Assembly: GCF_003815915.1 (NCBI RefSeq)
Contig: NZ_CP033929.1
Coordinates: 2,294,001-2,358,000, forward strand
From: Chryseobacterium indoltheticum
Lineage (GTDB): Bacteria; Bacteroidota; Bacteroidia; Flavobacteriales; Weeksellaceae
DNA length: 64,000 nucleotides
Reading direction: 5' to 3'
Shown piece after piece: positions 9,224 to 18,491 of this stretch. Made by a program: the position numbers and the translations under genes. The notes under the pieces were generated by a model. The model saw only the letters and a program-made list of their open reading frames with translations, did not search any database and was not told the DNA's origin. The first letter of the stretch is position 1, and every line of letters begins with the position of its first letter.

Positions 9224-9262
9224 CCTAAACCTAAACCTAAACCTAAACCTAAACCTAAACCT
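9224..9262. repeat. CCTAAA hexamer tandem repeat, six copies plus CCT
   Basis: Six perfect CCTAAA units run from 9224 to 9259, followed by CCT. The array sits between the hemN terminator and the 3' end of the convergent sugar-dehydrogenase gene, whose stop codon lies in its last bases. It resembles telomeric repeats only by chance; slipped-strand copy-number variation is expected. Confidence 0.95.
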
Positions 9263-10621
9263 ATTTAATAATTATTTTCTGGCTGTAAGATTTCAAATCT
9301 CCAGATTTAATGTTGATGTAATAAACTCCTGCAGGAATTCCTGTAATGTTGATACTGTTTTCAAAATCGAATTTTGTTTCGTCCAAAACTTTTCTTCCTT
9401 CAGTACTGAAAATTTCGGCAACGCTATTCTTATCTTTCAAGCCTTCCACAAAAATTCTTTCTGATGCAGGATTTGGGTAAACTCTGATCTGGCTGAATGT
9501 AGCATCCTGTACTCCCAAAGTTGGTGTGGTAATCTTATAAATCTTACCATTATTTACAGCCGCTACATAAAGTTCGTTAAGATTGTTTTGTCCGAAAGTT
9601 GAAAATTATTGCCGGTAAAAGGGGTAGTCCAGGAAATTGAGTTGTTTGCATCCATCATACCGATTTGTGAAGAACAATAGTCTGCAAAAAAATATTTTCC
9701 TTGCAGACCCGGGTTTTGTGTTCCCCGATAAACATAGCCTCCGGTAATCGAACATTTGTTTCCGGAATGATCGTAAACGGCCACTGGAAAAGTCATTGTA
9801 GAAGAAGCGGCACATCCGGTTGCGTTATAAGTGTTATTTCCTTCGTAACATCTCCATCCGTAATTGATTCCTGCCTGCGTAATTGGCATCCGGTTGATTT
9901 CCTCAAAAAGACCTTGTCCTACATCAGCTATCATTGCATTTCCGGTAATTAAGTCAAAAGAAAATTTCCATGCATTTCTTAGTCCATAAGACCAAATTTC
10001 ATCTGCGCCATTAATTCCCACAAAAGGATTTCCTGCGGGAATATTGTATGGTCCCGTAGAATTAATATCCAATCTTAACAGCTTTCCTAACAATGAATTT
10101 TTGTTTTGTGCATTATTATTCGGGTCGCCGCTACTTCCGCCGTCTCCCGTTACAATCCACAAATTTCCGTCGGGAGCAAAATGAATACTTCCACCATTAT
10201 GGTTATCAAAAGGTTTTGGAATGTTTAAAATAATCTTTTCTGAATTAGGATCGGCGGTATTCGGATTGGTAGAATTCACAGAATATCTTGCTACGATAAT
10301 ATTTCCTGCTGTATTGTTGTAGTACACGAAAAAATATCCGTTAGTCAAATATTGTGGATGAAAAGCCAGACCTAAAAGTCCTCTTTCTCCGTTGAATGTA
10401 ACTTTGCTGCTTATATTAAGAAAGTCTGCAGCATTCACGGTTCCGTTGGGTTGTATAATCTTAATAATTCCATTCTGTTGTACTACGAAAAGACGGCTGT
10501 CATTTGCGTTGGTGATCTCTACAGGACTCGTAAGCCCACTTGCGAATTCTTCCAGTACAAAACTTTGAGATTGTACGATTAAGGAAGATAATAATGCTAA
10601 TAAAAGTAATGGTCTTTTCAT
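9261..10621 (-). pseudogene. PQQ-type glucose/sorbosone dehydrogenase with type IX sorting tail, split by a frameshift
   Basis: The front part (10621 to about 9608) has a signal peptide and the GSDH beta-propeller: GERGLLGLAFHP, NHNGGSIHFAPDGNLWIVTG, DEIWSYGLRNAWKFSFD and NYGWRCYEG. After NNF the frame runs out of register and stops at 9563. In the next frame the expected continuation (TFGQNNLNELYVAAVNNGK) leads into a C-terminal Por/type IX sorting domain (RVYPNPASE, GIPAGVYYINI, ending QKIIIK) with its stop at 9261. Restoring one T in the run at 9602-9605 (minus strand TTTT to TTTTT) joins both parts into one protein of about 450 residues. This is a true frameshift mutation or a homopolymer sequencing error. 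Confidence 0.88.
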
Positions 10622-10792
10622 AATATTTTGAAATTTAGGGTGTTGTATTGTTAAAATGAAAATTTCATACCATTACCTGTTTTTAATATTTAATAAATTT
10701 AGCCATAAAATATCATTAAAATAAGATTGCCGATATATCTGAAAATAAACCATTTCTGTTGCCAAAAGTTCATAAAATATCAATAAAATCAT

Positions 10793-10800
10793 TATATTTG
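10793..10800 (+). promoter_or_regulatory. TAnnTTTG -7 element of secDF
   Basis: TATATTTG lies 29 bp before the secDF start. No TTG is at the usual 17-23 bp spacing upstream. Confidence 0.5.
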
Positions 10801-10829
10801 CCGACTTAATTTAACGTAGTTATAACAAA

Positions 10830-13727
10830 ATGCAAGGAAAAGGACTTATTACAATTGTTGCTATTGTACTAGGGTTAATTTGCTTAAATGAGCTATTACC
10901 AACCTGGTACGCCGGCAAAATTGAATCGCAAATCGAAGCTGCGAACGGAAACGAGAAAGAAATTCAGAGATTAAAGGATGAAACTTTAAATCTTGGGTTT
11001 ACAGAACTTTCTTATGCTAAGGCAAAAGACAAAGAAATGAAGCTAGGTCTTGACCTGAAAGGGGGGATCAACGTTCTTTTGGAAATCAATCAGAGAGATT
11101 TGGTGAATGATTTAACTAATTATTCTACCAATCCTATTCTTATTGAGGCTCTGAACAGAACAGATGAAGCTCAGAAAAACTCTACAAAATCTTATATCGA
11201 CAATTTCTTTGTTGAGTTTGATGCCGTAAACAAAGCAAAAGGCGCAAACCTTAAACTTGCAGATCCTGAAATCTTCGGAAATACTAATCTTTCTGAGATT
11301 AAATTCAACACCACTGATGATCAGGTAAAAAGCATTGTTAAAAAAAGAATTGATCTTTCTGTAGGTACAGCTTTTGAAGTAATCAGAACCAGAATTGATA
11401 AATTAGGAGCTATCCAGCCAAACGTACAGAGAGTTCCGGGAACGGCAAGAATCTCTGTAGAAATGCCGGGTATGAAAGATATCGATAAGGTTAAAAAGAT
11501 GCTTCAGACTTCTGCAAAACTTCAGTTTTGGGAAATACAGCAGTTTGCTGAGGTTGCACCTTATTTCCAGACTTTAAGTGCTACAGTTGCTGCAAAAGGT
11601 GACTCTATGGGAGTTGCTAAAAATGTGAACTTCTTAAACTTAATGCAAGGAGGGAAATCAGGAACCATGAGCTCTGTAGGAAGTGTGAAATTGACAGATA
11701 CTGCAAAAGTAAACAAGATATTAAACAGTAAAATTGCACAGTCTTTACGTCCTGCAAATATAAAATATACCCAGTTTATGTGGGGTTACAAGCCTGAATC
11801 TACGGATGAAAAAAGCTTAGTCCTATATGCTATAAGAGGTAATATCAACCAAAAAGCTCCGGTAGACGGTGCTGTAGAAACTGCAAGTATCGGTTACGAT
11901 GAGTTGAGCAGAGTAGTGGTAGATATGCAAATGGATTCTAAAGGTGCTAAAGATTGGAAAACGCTTACCGAGAAAAACGTAGGAAAACCAGTTGCTGTAA
12001 CTTTAGATAACAGAGTATATACTGCGCCAAATGTACAGGGTGCAATTCCTAACGGTAGAACACAGATCTCTGGTAACTTCTCTCAGGAAGAAGCTAAAGA
12101 ATTGGTAGACGTTTTAGGAGCTGGTAAATTACCTGCAGGTGCAAAAGTAGTACAAGCTACACAAGTAGGTCCGTCTTTAGGACAGGAGTCTATTGATGCG
12201 GGAGTTTTATCATTCTCTATTGCGTTCTTAATTATTATTGCATACATCATTTTCTACTACGGTTTAGCAGGAGTTTATGCGGTAATTGCAATGATTATCA
12301 ACTTATTCTATATTTTCGGAATTATGGATTCCGGAGACTTTACTTTAACGCTTCCAGGTATTGCGGGTATTGTACTTTCAATGGCGATGGCGGTAGATAC
12401 CAACGTAATTATTTACGAAAGGACGAAAGAAGAATTATTTGCAGGAAAAAACATTCTTGAAGCTTACAAGGATGGTTTCAAACATGCATTAAATGCAATT
12501 ATAGATGGTCACTTAACGATGATTTTGACGGCGGTAGTATTATTCTTCTTCGGAACAGGTCCTATCAAAGGATTTGCATTGACGTTGTTGATTGGTGCTG
12601 TAATGACATTGTTTACATCAATCTTACTTTCAAGAGTAATGATTTTCCATAGATTAAATAAAGGTAAAAGTCTTTCAGTTTGGACGCCTCCAACGAAAAA
12701 CTTATTCAGAAATACCTGGATCGATTTTATTGGAAAAAGAAAATATTCATATATCCTTTCTGCAATCTTAACGGTAATTTCTTTAGGATCAATTTTTGTT
12801 AATGGATTTAAATTTGGTATCGATTTTACAGGAGGTAGAAACTACGTTGTAAGATTTGACAAAGAAGTAAATGCAGAAGATATTGAAAATGGTTTAGTTA
12901 AAGTTTTCACAACTCAGGATGGTAAAAATTCTTCTGTTGAAGCTAAAACTTTTGGAAACAACAATCAGCTGAAAATCTCTACAGATTATCTTATCAATGA
13001 CGAATCATTGAAAGCTGACCAGACTATTGAGCAAAAATTATTTGAAGGTTTAAAACCAAATCTTCCTGCAAAAATGACTCTAGAAGAATTTAAATCTGCA
13101 GATACAGATCACGCAGGTATTATTTCTTCAGAAAAAGTGGGGCCTTCTGTTGCTGATGATATTCAGACACACGGTACTCTTGCAGTTGTTGCTGCTTTGG
13201 CAGGTATTTTCCTATATATTTTGGTGAGATTTAGAAAATGGCAGTTTTCATTGGGTGCTGTTGCGGCACTATTACATGATGCGATCATTATTTTGGGTGC
13301 GTTCTCGCTATTCCATTCTGTAATGCCTTTCAATATGGAGGTTAATCAGGATTTCATCGCGGCAATTCTTACCGTATTGGGTTACTCAATCAATGATACT
13401 GTAATTATCTTCGATAGAATTAGAGAATATCTTAGAGAGAAGAAAGCGCTTACTTTATCAGGATTGTTTGATGATGCTATTTCAAGTACTTTAGGTAGAA
13501 CGTTCAACACTACATTTGCTACATTACTTGTAATTCTTGCTATCTTCATCTTTGGTGGAGACAACTTGAGAGGATTTATGTTTGCATTATTAATCGGTAT
13601 CGGTTTTGGTGCATACTCATCCATCTTTATCGCATCGGCAATCGCATACGATTTCCTTAAATCAGGAAAAGAAGAAGACGTACACGGTAAATCTTCTACA
13701 GATAAAGAATTACTTGCTACAAAGTAA
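10830..13727 (+). CDS. secDF: fused protein translocase subunit SecDF
   Basis: 965-residue fusion of SecD (about 1-610) and SecF (about 620-940). It uses the proton motive force to pull Sec substrates across the inner membrane. SecD shows the KLGLDLKGGI block (about 71-80), a large periplasmic domain, and DTNVIIYERTKEE in its membrane part. SecF shows KFGIDFTGGRNYVVRF and SINDTVIIFDRIREYLREK. The fused form is normal in Bacteroidota. It is monocistronic, with its own -7 element upstream and a terminator 24 bp after the stop. Confidence 0.97.
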   Translation: MQGKGLITIVAIVLGLICLNELLPTWYAGKIESQIEAANGNEKEIQRLKDETLNLGFTELSYAKAKDKEMKLGLDLKGGINVLLEINQRDLVNDLTNYSTNPILIEALNRTDEAQKNSTKSYIDNFFVEFDAVNKAKGANLKLADPEIFGNTNLSEIKFNTTDDQVKSIVKKRIDLSVGTAFEVIRTRIDKLGAIQPNVQRVPGTARISVEMPGMKDIDKVKKMLQTSAKLQFWEIQQFAEVAPYFQTLSATVAAKGDSMGVAKNVNFLNLMQGGKSGTMSSVGSVKLTDTAKVNKILNSKIAQSLRPANIKYTQFMWGYKPESTDEKSLVLYAIRGNINQKAPVDGAVETASIGYDELSRVVVDMQMDSKGAKDWKTLTEKNVGKPVAVTLDNRVYTAPNVQGAIPNGRTQISGNFSQEEAKELVDVLGAGKLPAGAKVVQATQVGPSLGQESIDAGVLSFSIAFLIIIAYIIFYYGLAGVYAVIAMIINLFYIFGIMDSGDFTLTLPGIAGIVLSMAMAVDTNVIIYERTKEELFAGKNILEAYKDGFKHALNAIIDGHLTMILTAVVLFFFGTGPIKGFALTLLIGAVMTLFTSILLSRVMIFHRLNKGKSLSVWTPPTKNLFRNTWIDFIGKRKYSYILSAILTVISLGSIFVNGFKFGIDFTGGRNYVVRFDKEVNAEDIENGLVKVFTTQDGKNSSVEAKTFGNNNQLKISTDYLINDESLKADQTIEQKLFEGLKPNLPAKMTLEEFKSADTDHAGIISSEKVGPSVADDIQTHGTLAVVAALAGIFLYILVRFRKWQFSLGAVAALLHDAIIILGAFSLFHSVMPFNMEVNQDFIAAILTVLGYSINDTVIIFDRIREYLREKKALTLSGLFDDAISSTLGRTFNTTFATLLVILAIFIFGGDNLRGFMFALLIGIGFGAYSSIFIASAIAYDFLKSGKEEDVHGKSSTDKELLATK

Positions 13728-13750
13728 TATCAACTACATTAAATATATTA

Positions 13751-13783
13751 AAGAGCCTTTCATTTGAAAGGCTCTTTTTTTTA
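13751..13783 (+). terminator. intrinsic terminator after secDF
   Basis: Perfect 12-bp stem AAGAGCCTTTCA / TGAAAGGCTCTT (13751-13762, 13765-13776) followed by a run of T. Confidence 0.92.
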
Positions 13784-13902
13784 TAACTTTTAAATTTAAT
13801 TTAATTAAAACTAAAATTAAAACAGTTATTCCCAACCAAAAAACATCAACTATCAACAACAATAATTCAACAATTTAGAACGAATATTTTTCCCGATTTC
13901 CT

Positions 13903-13910
13903 TATTTTTG
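13903..13910 (+). promoter_or_regulatory. TAnnTTTG -7 element directly before the Tet-like MFS gene
   Basis: TATTTTTG ends 7 bp before the ATG at 13918. If it is active, the mRNA would have almost no 5' leader. No clear -33 TTG is seen. Confidence 0.45.
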
Positions 13911-13917
13911 CACAGTA

Positions 13918-15135
13918 ATGGAAAATTCAAAAAAGAAAGCAGCAATGAGCTTTATATTTATCACCTTGCTGATAGATATAACGGGGTGGGGAATCATCAT
14001 TCCTGTAGTTCCGCAATTGATTAAAGAACTGATTCATGCTGATATCAGTGAAGCTGCAAAATACGGTGGCTGGCTTGGTTTTGCGTACGCTTTCGTTCAG
14101 TTTGTTTTTTCTCCGGTTGTAGGAAATCTTAGTGATAAATTTGGGCGGAGACCTATTATTTTGATTTCACTTTTTGGTTTTGCCATTGATTATATTTTGC
14201 TTGCTTTGGCTCCAACGATTCTATGGTTGTTTATAGGAAGGGTTATTGCAGGGATTACCGGGGCAAGTGTTACAACAGCCAGCGCATATATTGCAGATAT
14301 TTCTACAGATAAAGACAGAGCTAAAAATTTCGGTTTAATTGGTGCTGCCTTTGGTCTGGGTTTTATTATAGGTCCGGTTTTAGGTGGTGTTTTAGGACAT
14401 TACGGAGCAAGAGTTCCGTTTTATGCAGCCGCAGGTTTATGTCTTTTAAATTTCCTTTATGGTTACTTCATTCTTCCGGAAAGTTTAGATAAAGACAAAA
14501 GACGCGAGTTTAGTTGGAAACGTGCAAATCCTGTTGGCTCATTCAAGTTTTTAGGAAAGCATCCTGAGATTTCAGGGTTAATCTTTGCTTTAATTTTAAT
14601 TTACATTGCAGGTCATGCCGTACAAAGTAACTGGAGTTTCTTTACCATGTACGAATTTGACTGGACGGAAAGAATGGTCGGGATCTCTTTAGGTGTCGTT
14701 GGTCTTTTGGTAGGGTTGGTTCAGGGAGTTTTAATCCGATGGACAACTCCAAAACTGGGTGAACAAAAAAGTATTTATTACGGATTGATATTATATGCAA
14801 TAGGATTGCTGCTCTTTTCATTTGCATCCGAAGGTTGGATGATGTTTGTGTTTTTAATTCCTTACTGTCTGGGCGGAATTTGTGGACCAGCATTGCAGTC
14901 TGTGATTACAAAATCGGTTCCTTCAAATGAGCAGGGAGAATTACAGGGAGCTTTAACGAGTTTGATGAGCGCAACATCTATTATCGGGCCGCCGGTGATG
15001 ACCAATTTATTCTACTTTTTTACACATGAAGAGGCACCGTTTAAATTTTCAGGTGCACCTTTCTTTTTAGCATTTATATTAATGTCTGTAAGTGTCGTAA
15101 TAACTTATTATGCTTTTCAGAAAAATAAATCTTAA
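13918..15135 (+). CDS. TCR/Tet-family MFS multidrug or tetracycline efflux transporter
   Basis: 405 residues and 12 membrane segments. MFS motif A is GNLSDKFGRRPIILISLFG (about 62-80), and motif C-like GAAFGLGFIIGPVLGG (about 142-157) marks drug-proton antiporters. The sequence fits the TetA(class A/C)-like branch widespread as core-genome transporters in Chryseobacterium. Real tetracycline resistance cannot be inferred. Nothing nearby suggests a mobile resistance element: base composition matches the neighbours and there is no TetR divergent gene. Confidence 0.88.
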   Translation: MENSKKKAAMSFIFITLLIDITGWGIIIPVVPQLIKELIHADISEAAKYGGWLGFAYAFVQFVFSPVVGNLSDKFGRRPIILISLFGFAIDYILLALAPTILWLFIGRVIAGITGASVTTASAYIADISTDKDRAKNFGLIGAAFGLGFIIGPVLGGVLGHYGARVPFYAAAGLCLLNFLYGYFILPESLDKDKRREFSWKRANPVGSFKFLGKHPEISGLIFALILIYIAGHAVQSNWSFFTMYEFDWTERMVGISLGVVGLLVGLVQGVLIRWTTPKLGEQKSIYYGLILYAIGLLLFSFASEGWMMFVFLIPYCLGGICGPALQSVITKSVPSNEQGELQGALTSLMSATSIIGPPVMTNLFYFFTHEEAPFKFSGAPFFLAFILMSVSVVITYYAFQKNKS

Positions 15136-15195
15136 AATTTGTTTAAAATTAAATATATCATATTTTATATATATAATCTTTTGTAATTTAGCACC

Positions 15196-15531
15196 ATGGA
15201 ATTAAGCATTGGAGAAATGGCACTTATTGCCATTGCAATTGTAGTTTTGTTTGGTCCGGATAAACTACCTCAAATTGCTCGCGATCTAGGATCTGGAGTG
15301 AGAAAAATGCGTGGCGCAGTAGAAGACATCAAAACTGAGATCATGAAAGAAACAGATAATCCTGTTTCTGAGATAAAACGTGAGATCGAGAAGGTGAAAG
15401 ATGCTGCAAAAGATTTTAATCCGATGAAGAATATCGAAGAAAATATTTTAAACGAACAATCTCCCGCAACGGAATTACCAAAAGTAAAACCTGCGGATGA
15501 CGAAACTTACGAAGGACCGGTAAGCCGTTAA
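15196..15531 (+). CDS. tatA: twin-arginine translocase subunit TatA/TatB
   Basis: 111 residues with the Tat layout: a short N-terminal membrane helix (MELSIGEMALIAIAIVVLFG), the FGPDKLPQIARDLGSG hinge and amphipathic helix, then a charged tail. The FGP motif is shared by TatA and TatB, so the split between them is uncertain. The glutamate in LSIGE near the start is often taken as TatB-like. It forms an apparent operon with the PAP2 and TPR genes (3-bp gap to PAP2). tatC is not in the window. Confidence 0.88.
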   Translation: MELSIGEMALIAIAIVVLFGPDKLPQIARDLGSGVRKMRGAVEDIKTEIMKETDNPVSEIKREIEKVKDAAKDFNPMKNIEENILNEQSPATELPKVKPADDETYEGPVSR

Positions 15532-15534
15532 AAT

Positions 15535-16101
15535 ATGGAAGAAATTATTCAGGAAGATAAAAATCTTTTCCTTTATCTAAACAATTTGGGCGATACCCCG
15601 TTTGATCAGTTTTGGATGATAATTTCTGCAACCTGGATTTGGGTTCCGTTGTATGTAATACTTTGCTATCTTCTCTACAAAAATTTCAAATTAAAATCTC
15701 TGCTTTATATTCTCCTTTTCATTGCAATTGGAGTCACCGTTTCAGATCAGGTTTCAGGGATTTTCAAATATGGCGTTGCCAGATTAAGACCTTGTCATGA
15801 TCCTTCGATTCAAAATGCGATGCGCATTGTAAAATGTGGCGGACAGTACGGTTTTTACTCTGCACATGCTTCAAATACTTTCTTTTTAGCAAGCTATTTA
15901 AGCTTTTTATTGAAAGATAAAATTAAATGGTTTCCTTATGCTATATTTGTCTGGGCTGCAGTTGTGGCTTACAGCCGTATATATTTAGGAGTACATTTCC
16001 CGGTAGATATTTTGGTAGGGGCGTTTGTTGGAACTTTATTGGGAGGGCTTTTTGCTATGCTCGCAAAAAAAGTGATAAACAAACAAACTATAAAACCATG
16101 A
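15535..16101 (+). CDS. PAP2-family membrane phosphatase
   Basis: 188 residues with about five membrane segments and the three phosphatase blocks. These are K..VARLRPCHDP, a variant second block YSAHASN (usually PSGH), and SRIYLGVHFPVDILVG with the catalytic His and Asp. It probably dephosphorylates undecaprenyl pyrophosphate or lipid phosphates at the membrane. The gene starts 3 bp after tatA, and its TGA overlaps the ATG of the TPR gene (16098-16101), so the three genes are probably co-translated. Confidence 0.88.
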   Translation: MEEIIQEDKNLFLYLNNLGDTPFDQFWMIISATWIWVPLYVILCYLLYKNFKLKSLLYILLFIAIGVTVSDQVSGIFKYGVARLRPCHDPSIQNAMRIVKCGGQYGFYSAHASNTFFLASYLSFLLKDKIKWFPYAIFVWAAVVAYSRIYLGVHFPVDILVGAFVGTLLGGLFAMLAKKVINKQTIKP

Positions 16102-16910
16102 AAAAACATTTACTCATTCTCACCTTATTCGTAACGTCTTTTAGTTTTTTGTCTGCTCAGGATAAAAAAATTGCTGAAGAATGTTTTAAAAAAGCCGATT
16201 ACCAATGCGCTGAAGAGCAATATTCGAAGTTGGTGCTTTCAGAACATATTCAGAAATATCAATCAGAATATTACGTTAATTTAGGAACTGCACAGAGAAG
16301 ATTAGGTAAAACAACTTTGGCTTTTAAATCCTATGAATCTGCTTTAAAATCAAATCCTAAATCTATCGCTGTTTACGAAAATCTTGCTTCTTTACATAAT
16401 CAAAAAGGAAATCGCAACAAAGCTTTAGAATATGCCAATACAGGAATAATGCTCGAACCTGAAAACGCTGAAATTTATTTAATTCGATCCAAGATTTACA
16501 ATAATTTAGGCAAAAAAGATCTGGCGATGGAAGATTTAAAACACATTCTCACTTTTGCTCCGGATAATATTTTTGCAAGAATAGGTTTGGCAAATCTTAA
16601 AAAAAATAAAGGAGATCTTGAAGGTGCTTTAAAAGAATACAACCAATTACTCACTGAGAAGCCAGAGTCTTTATTGTATAACGGAAGAGCCGATATCTAT
16701 CTGAAAATGAAAAAATCAAAAGAAGCTTTGGCAGACATCAATAAAGCGATTTCTATCGATCCTAAATTTTCTCAGTCTTACGTCACAAAAGCAATAATTT
16801 TATTCGATTCAGCAAAAGATAAAGAAGCGTGTTCCAATTTAGATAAAGCTGTTGCTTTAGGACATGAAAAAGGTTTATTAACAGAGTTTGCAGGAAAGTG
16901 TAAAAAATAA
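16098..16910 (+). CDS. secreted tetratricopeptide-repeat protein
   Basis: 270 residues from ATG 16098, chosen because it gives a clear signal peptide (MKKHLLILTLFVTSFSFLSAQ) and an ATGA overlap with the PAP2 stop. The frame is open further upstream, but that stretch lies inside PAP2. At least five TPR units are visible between about residues 35 and 250, with repeated A/G-x-LN/Y-P patterns such as YESALKSNPKSIAVYENLA and DINKAISIDPKFSQSYVTKA. It is likely a periplasmic scaffold protein; the partner is unknown. Confidence 0.82.
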   Translation: MKKHLLILTLFVTSFSFLSAQDKKIAEECFKKADYQCAEEQYSKLVLSEHIQKYQSEYYVNLGTAQRRLGKTTLAFKSYESALKSNPKSIAVYENLASLHNQKGNRNKALEYANTGIMLEPENAEIYLIRSKIYNNLGKKDLAMEDLKHILTFAPDNIFARIGLANLKKNKGDLEGALKEYNQLLTEKPESLLYNGRADIYLKMKKSKEALADINKAISIDPKFSQSYVTKAIILFDSAKDKEACSNLDKAVALGHEKGLLTEFAGKCKK

Positions 16911-16954
16911 TAGACCTATTAAAAGTATTTTTGAATAAATATAACTTTTTATTT

Positions 16955-17045
16955 CTTAGCTGAGTGAAATGCCTTTGCGAACTTATAAAAGCTTACAATT
17001 TTAAAAAAAAACTTTGTGAGTTTTGCGTTAAAAATTAAGATTAAA
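16955..17045. repeat. GCAAAG-type intergenic repeat fragment upstream of trmL
   Basis: The gap between the TPR gene and trmL has CCTTTGCGAACTTATAAAAGC and, about 40 bp later, CTTTGTGAGTTTTGCGTTAAAA, the right-end pattern of the dispersed element also found at 44386, 47614, 49584 and 57270. Confidence 0.55.
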
Positions 17046-17057
17046 TTAAAAAAATTC

Positions 17058-17513
17058 ATGTTAAATATTGTTCTTGTAGAACCTGAAATACCAAATAATA
17101 CCGGCAATATCGGTAGATTGTGCGTAGGAACTGAAAGCAGATTGCATCTGATACGTCCGTTTGGATTTTTGATTGATGATAAAAACCTGAAACGTTCCGG
17201 TTTAGATTATTGGGTGCATCTTGATGTAACAGAATACGAAAATGTTGATGAATGGATAAAAAATATTCCCGATCTGTCTCGTGTTTTTCTGATGAGTTCA
17301 CACGCTGAGAAATCTTATCTGGAAACCGATTTTCAGGATGGTGATTGGTTGGTTTTCGGAAAAGAAAGTGTAGGCCTGAGCAAAGATGTTTTAGACCGTT
17401 TTGAAAATCATTTGACCATTCCGATGTCTAAATTGATTCGAAGTTTTAATATCGCAAATTCTGTCGCATTTGTAGTAGGAGAGGCGAAAAGACAGATTAC
17501 CTTAAAAAAATAG
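17058..17513 (+). CDS. trmL: tRNA (cytidine(34)-2'-O)-methyltransferase
   Basis: 151 residues, a normal length for TrmL (SPOUT class, trefoil knot). Motifs are NTGNIGRLCVG near the N-terminus, LVFGKESVGL (SAM binding) and RSFNIANSVAFVVGEAKRQ at the C-terminus. It methylates the wobble nucleotide of the leucine tRNAs. The frame extends to a GTG at 17016, but ATG 17058 gives the family start MLNIVLVEPEIPNNTGN. The upstream gap carries a GCAAAG-type intergenic repeat. Confidence 0.93.
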   Translation: MLNIVLVEPEIPNNTGNIGRLCVGTESRLHLIRPFGFLIDDKNLKRSGLDYWVHLDVTEYENVDEWIKNIPDLSRVFLMSSHAEKSYLETDFQDGDWLVFGKESVGLSKDVLDRFENHLTIPMSKLIRSFNIANSVAFVVGEAKRQITLKK

Positions 17514-17621
17514 TTTTAAAGTATTAGGTATTCCTTTTTTAAAATTTGTTGCGAAAGAGCGATCTGATAATAATATTGAGTTGTAAGAATTCTCTTTTGT
17601 TTTTAAAAAAAGTAATGAAAT

Positions 17622-17653
17622 TTGAATTTAATTAAAAGTCTTTTGTATATTTG
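17622..17653 (+). promoter_or_regulatory. Bacteroidota-type promoter for the small periplasmic protein
   Basis: A -33 TTG (17622-17624) and a -7 TATATTTG (17646-17653) are 21 bp apart, matching the TTG-N17-23-TAnnTTTG consensus. The ATG at 17687 lies 33 bp downstream of the -7 element. Confidence 0.75.
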
Positions 17654-17686
17654 GAAAATATCACTTAACAAAGATTTATTTAAATT

Positions 17687-18013
17687 ATGAAAACACTTTC
17701 CAGACTTGTTTTATCAACAGCTTTTGTAATGACTTTAGCAATTTCAAATACTGCTTTTGCTCAGGAAACTAAAAACGAACTTGCCATCAATACCAATTCA
17801 TTATTAGGAAATACAGTTAAAAGACATGAAGCTTCTCCTGAATTAAAAGCTTCTACTTTGATTCTTATTAATAAAAATGAAAGTTCACTTGAGGACCTCA
17901 AAGAACTTAAAGGAGAACATGTAAAAGGCGTAAAAGTACTTTTAGATGATTCTGTAAAGAAAAAATTCAGACAAAAAGGGATCAAAGAAATTATTTCAGT
18001 TACTACAAAATAG
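17687..18013 (+). CDS. small periplasmic protein of unknown function
   Basis: 108 residues with a clear signal peptide ending AFAQE at about residue 27. The mature part is about 80 residues, ending in GIKEIISVTTK. The terminal pattern, a short 'xVLLDDSVxKKFxxKGIKEIISVTTK'-like strand, resembles the plug-like tails of M56/BlaR1 and TonB-linked proteins of this phylum (typically ...KGKNGVIIITTK). That is a weak inference only. The gene has its own good promoter. Its stop abuts that of the convergent rlmH with no gap. Confidence 0.7.
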   Translation: MKTLSRLVLSTAFVMTLAISNTAFAQETKNELAINTNSLLGNTVKRHEASPELKASTLILINKNESSLEDLKELKGEHVKGVKVLLDDSVKKKFRQKGIKEIISVTTK

Positions 18014-18487
18014 TTAATCGTTGTGATAAGGTTTTCCCTGTAAAATCTGATCAGCTCTGTAAAGCTGTTCTACAATAAAAAGCCGGATCATCTGGTGTGT
18101 AAATGTCATTTTAGATAATGACATTTTTTCGTTGGCTCTGCTGTAGATTTCGTCAGAAAAACCATAGGCTCCGCCAATCAGGATATGAACTTTTTTCACA
18201 GAAGAATTCATCCACGAATCTATTTTCTGTGAAAATTCACGGCTTGTGAACTGTTTTCCCTTTTCATCCAGAAGAATAACAAGATCATTTTTATCAATTT
18301 GATTTAAAAATAATTTGGATTCTTCTTTTTTGAGAAGATCGGAAGAAAGATTTTTGGCATTTTTCACATCCGGGATTTCTATAATCTCAAAATTCCAATG
18401 TTTTGGGAGCCGGGTAAGGTAATAACTGATCAAAGATGTAATTTCTTTGTCATCTGTTTTCCCAATACAAACTAAACTGATTCGCAT
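18014..18487 (-). CDS. rlmH: 23S rRNA (pseudouridine(1915)-N(3))-methyltransferase
   Basis: 157 residues, the full RlmH length. It is a SPOUT methyltransferase that modifies helix 69 of 23S rRNA on the assembled 70S ribosome. Seen motifs are the SAM loop HILIGGAYGFSDE (about 105-117) and the characteristic C-terminal LFIVEQLYRADQILQGKPYHN. The gene starts 31 bp from the divergent brkB gene; the two share a symmetric promoter region. Confidence 0.96.
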   Translation of the reverse strand: MRISLVCIGKTDDKEITSLISYYLTRLPKHWNFEIIEIPDVKNAKNLSSDLLKKEESKLFLNQIDKNDLVILLDEKGKQFTSREFSQKIDSWMNSSVKKVHILIGGAYGFSDEIYSRANEKMSLSKMTFTHQMIRLFIVEQLYRADQILQGKPYHND

Positions 18488-18491
18488 TTCT

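Noticed and set aside
9224..9262. Telomere-like CCTAAA array
   Set aside because: It is internal to a bacterial chromosome segment with normal genes on both sides; no telomere or linear end is implied.
13918..15135. Acquired tetracycline-resistance gene
   Set aside because: The transporter has host-like composition, no tetR partner and no flanking mobile element; it is better read as a core MFS pump.
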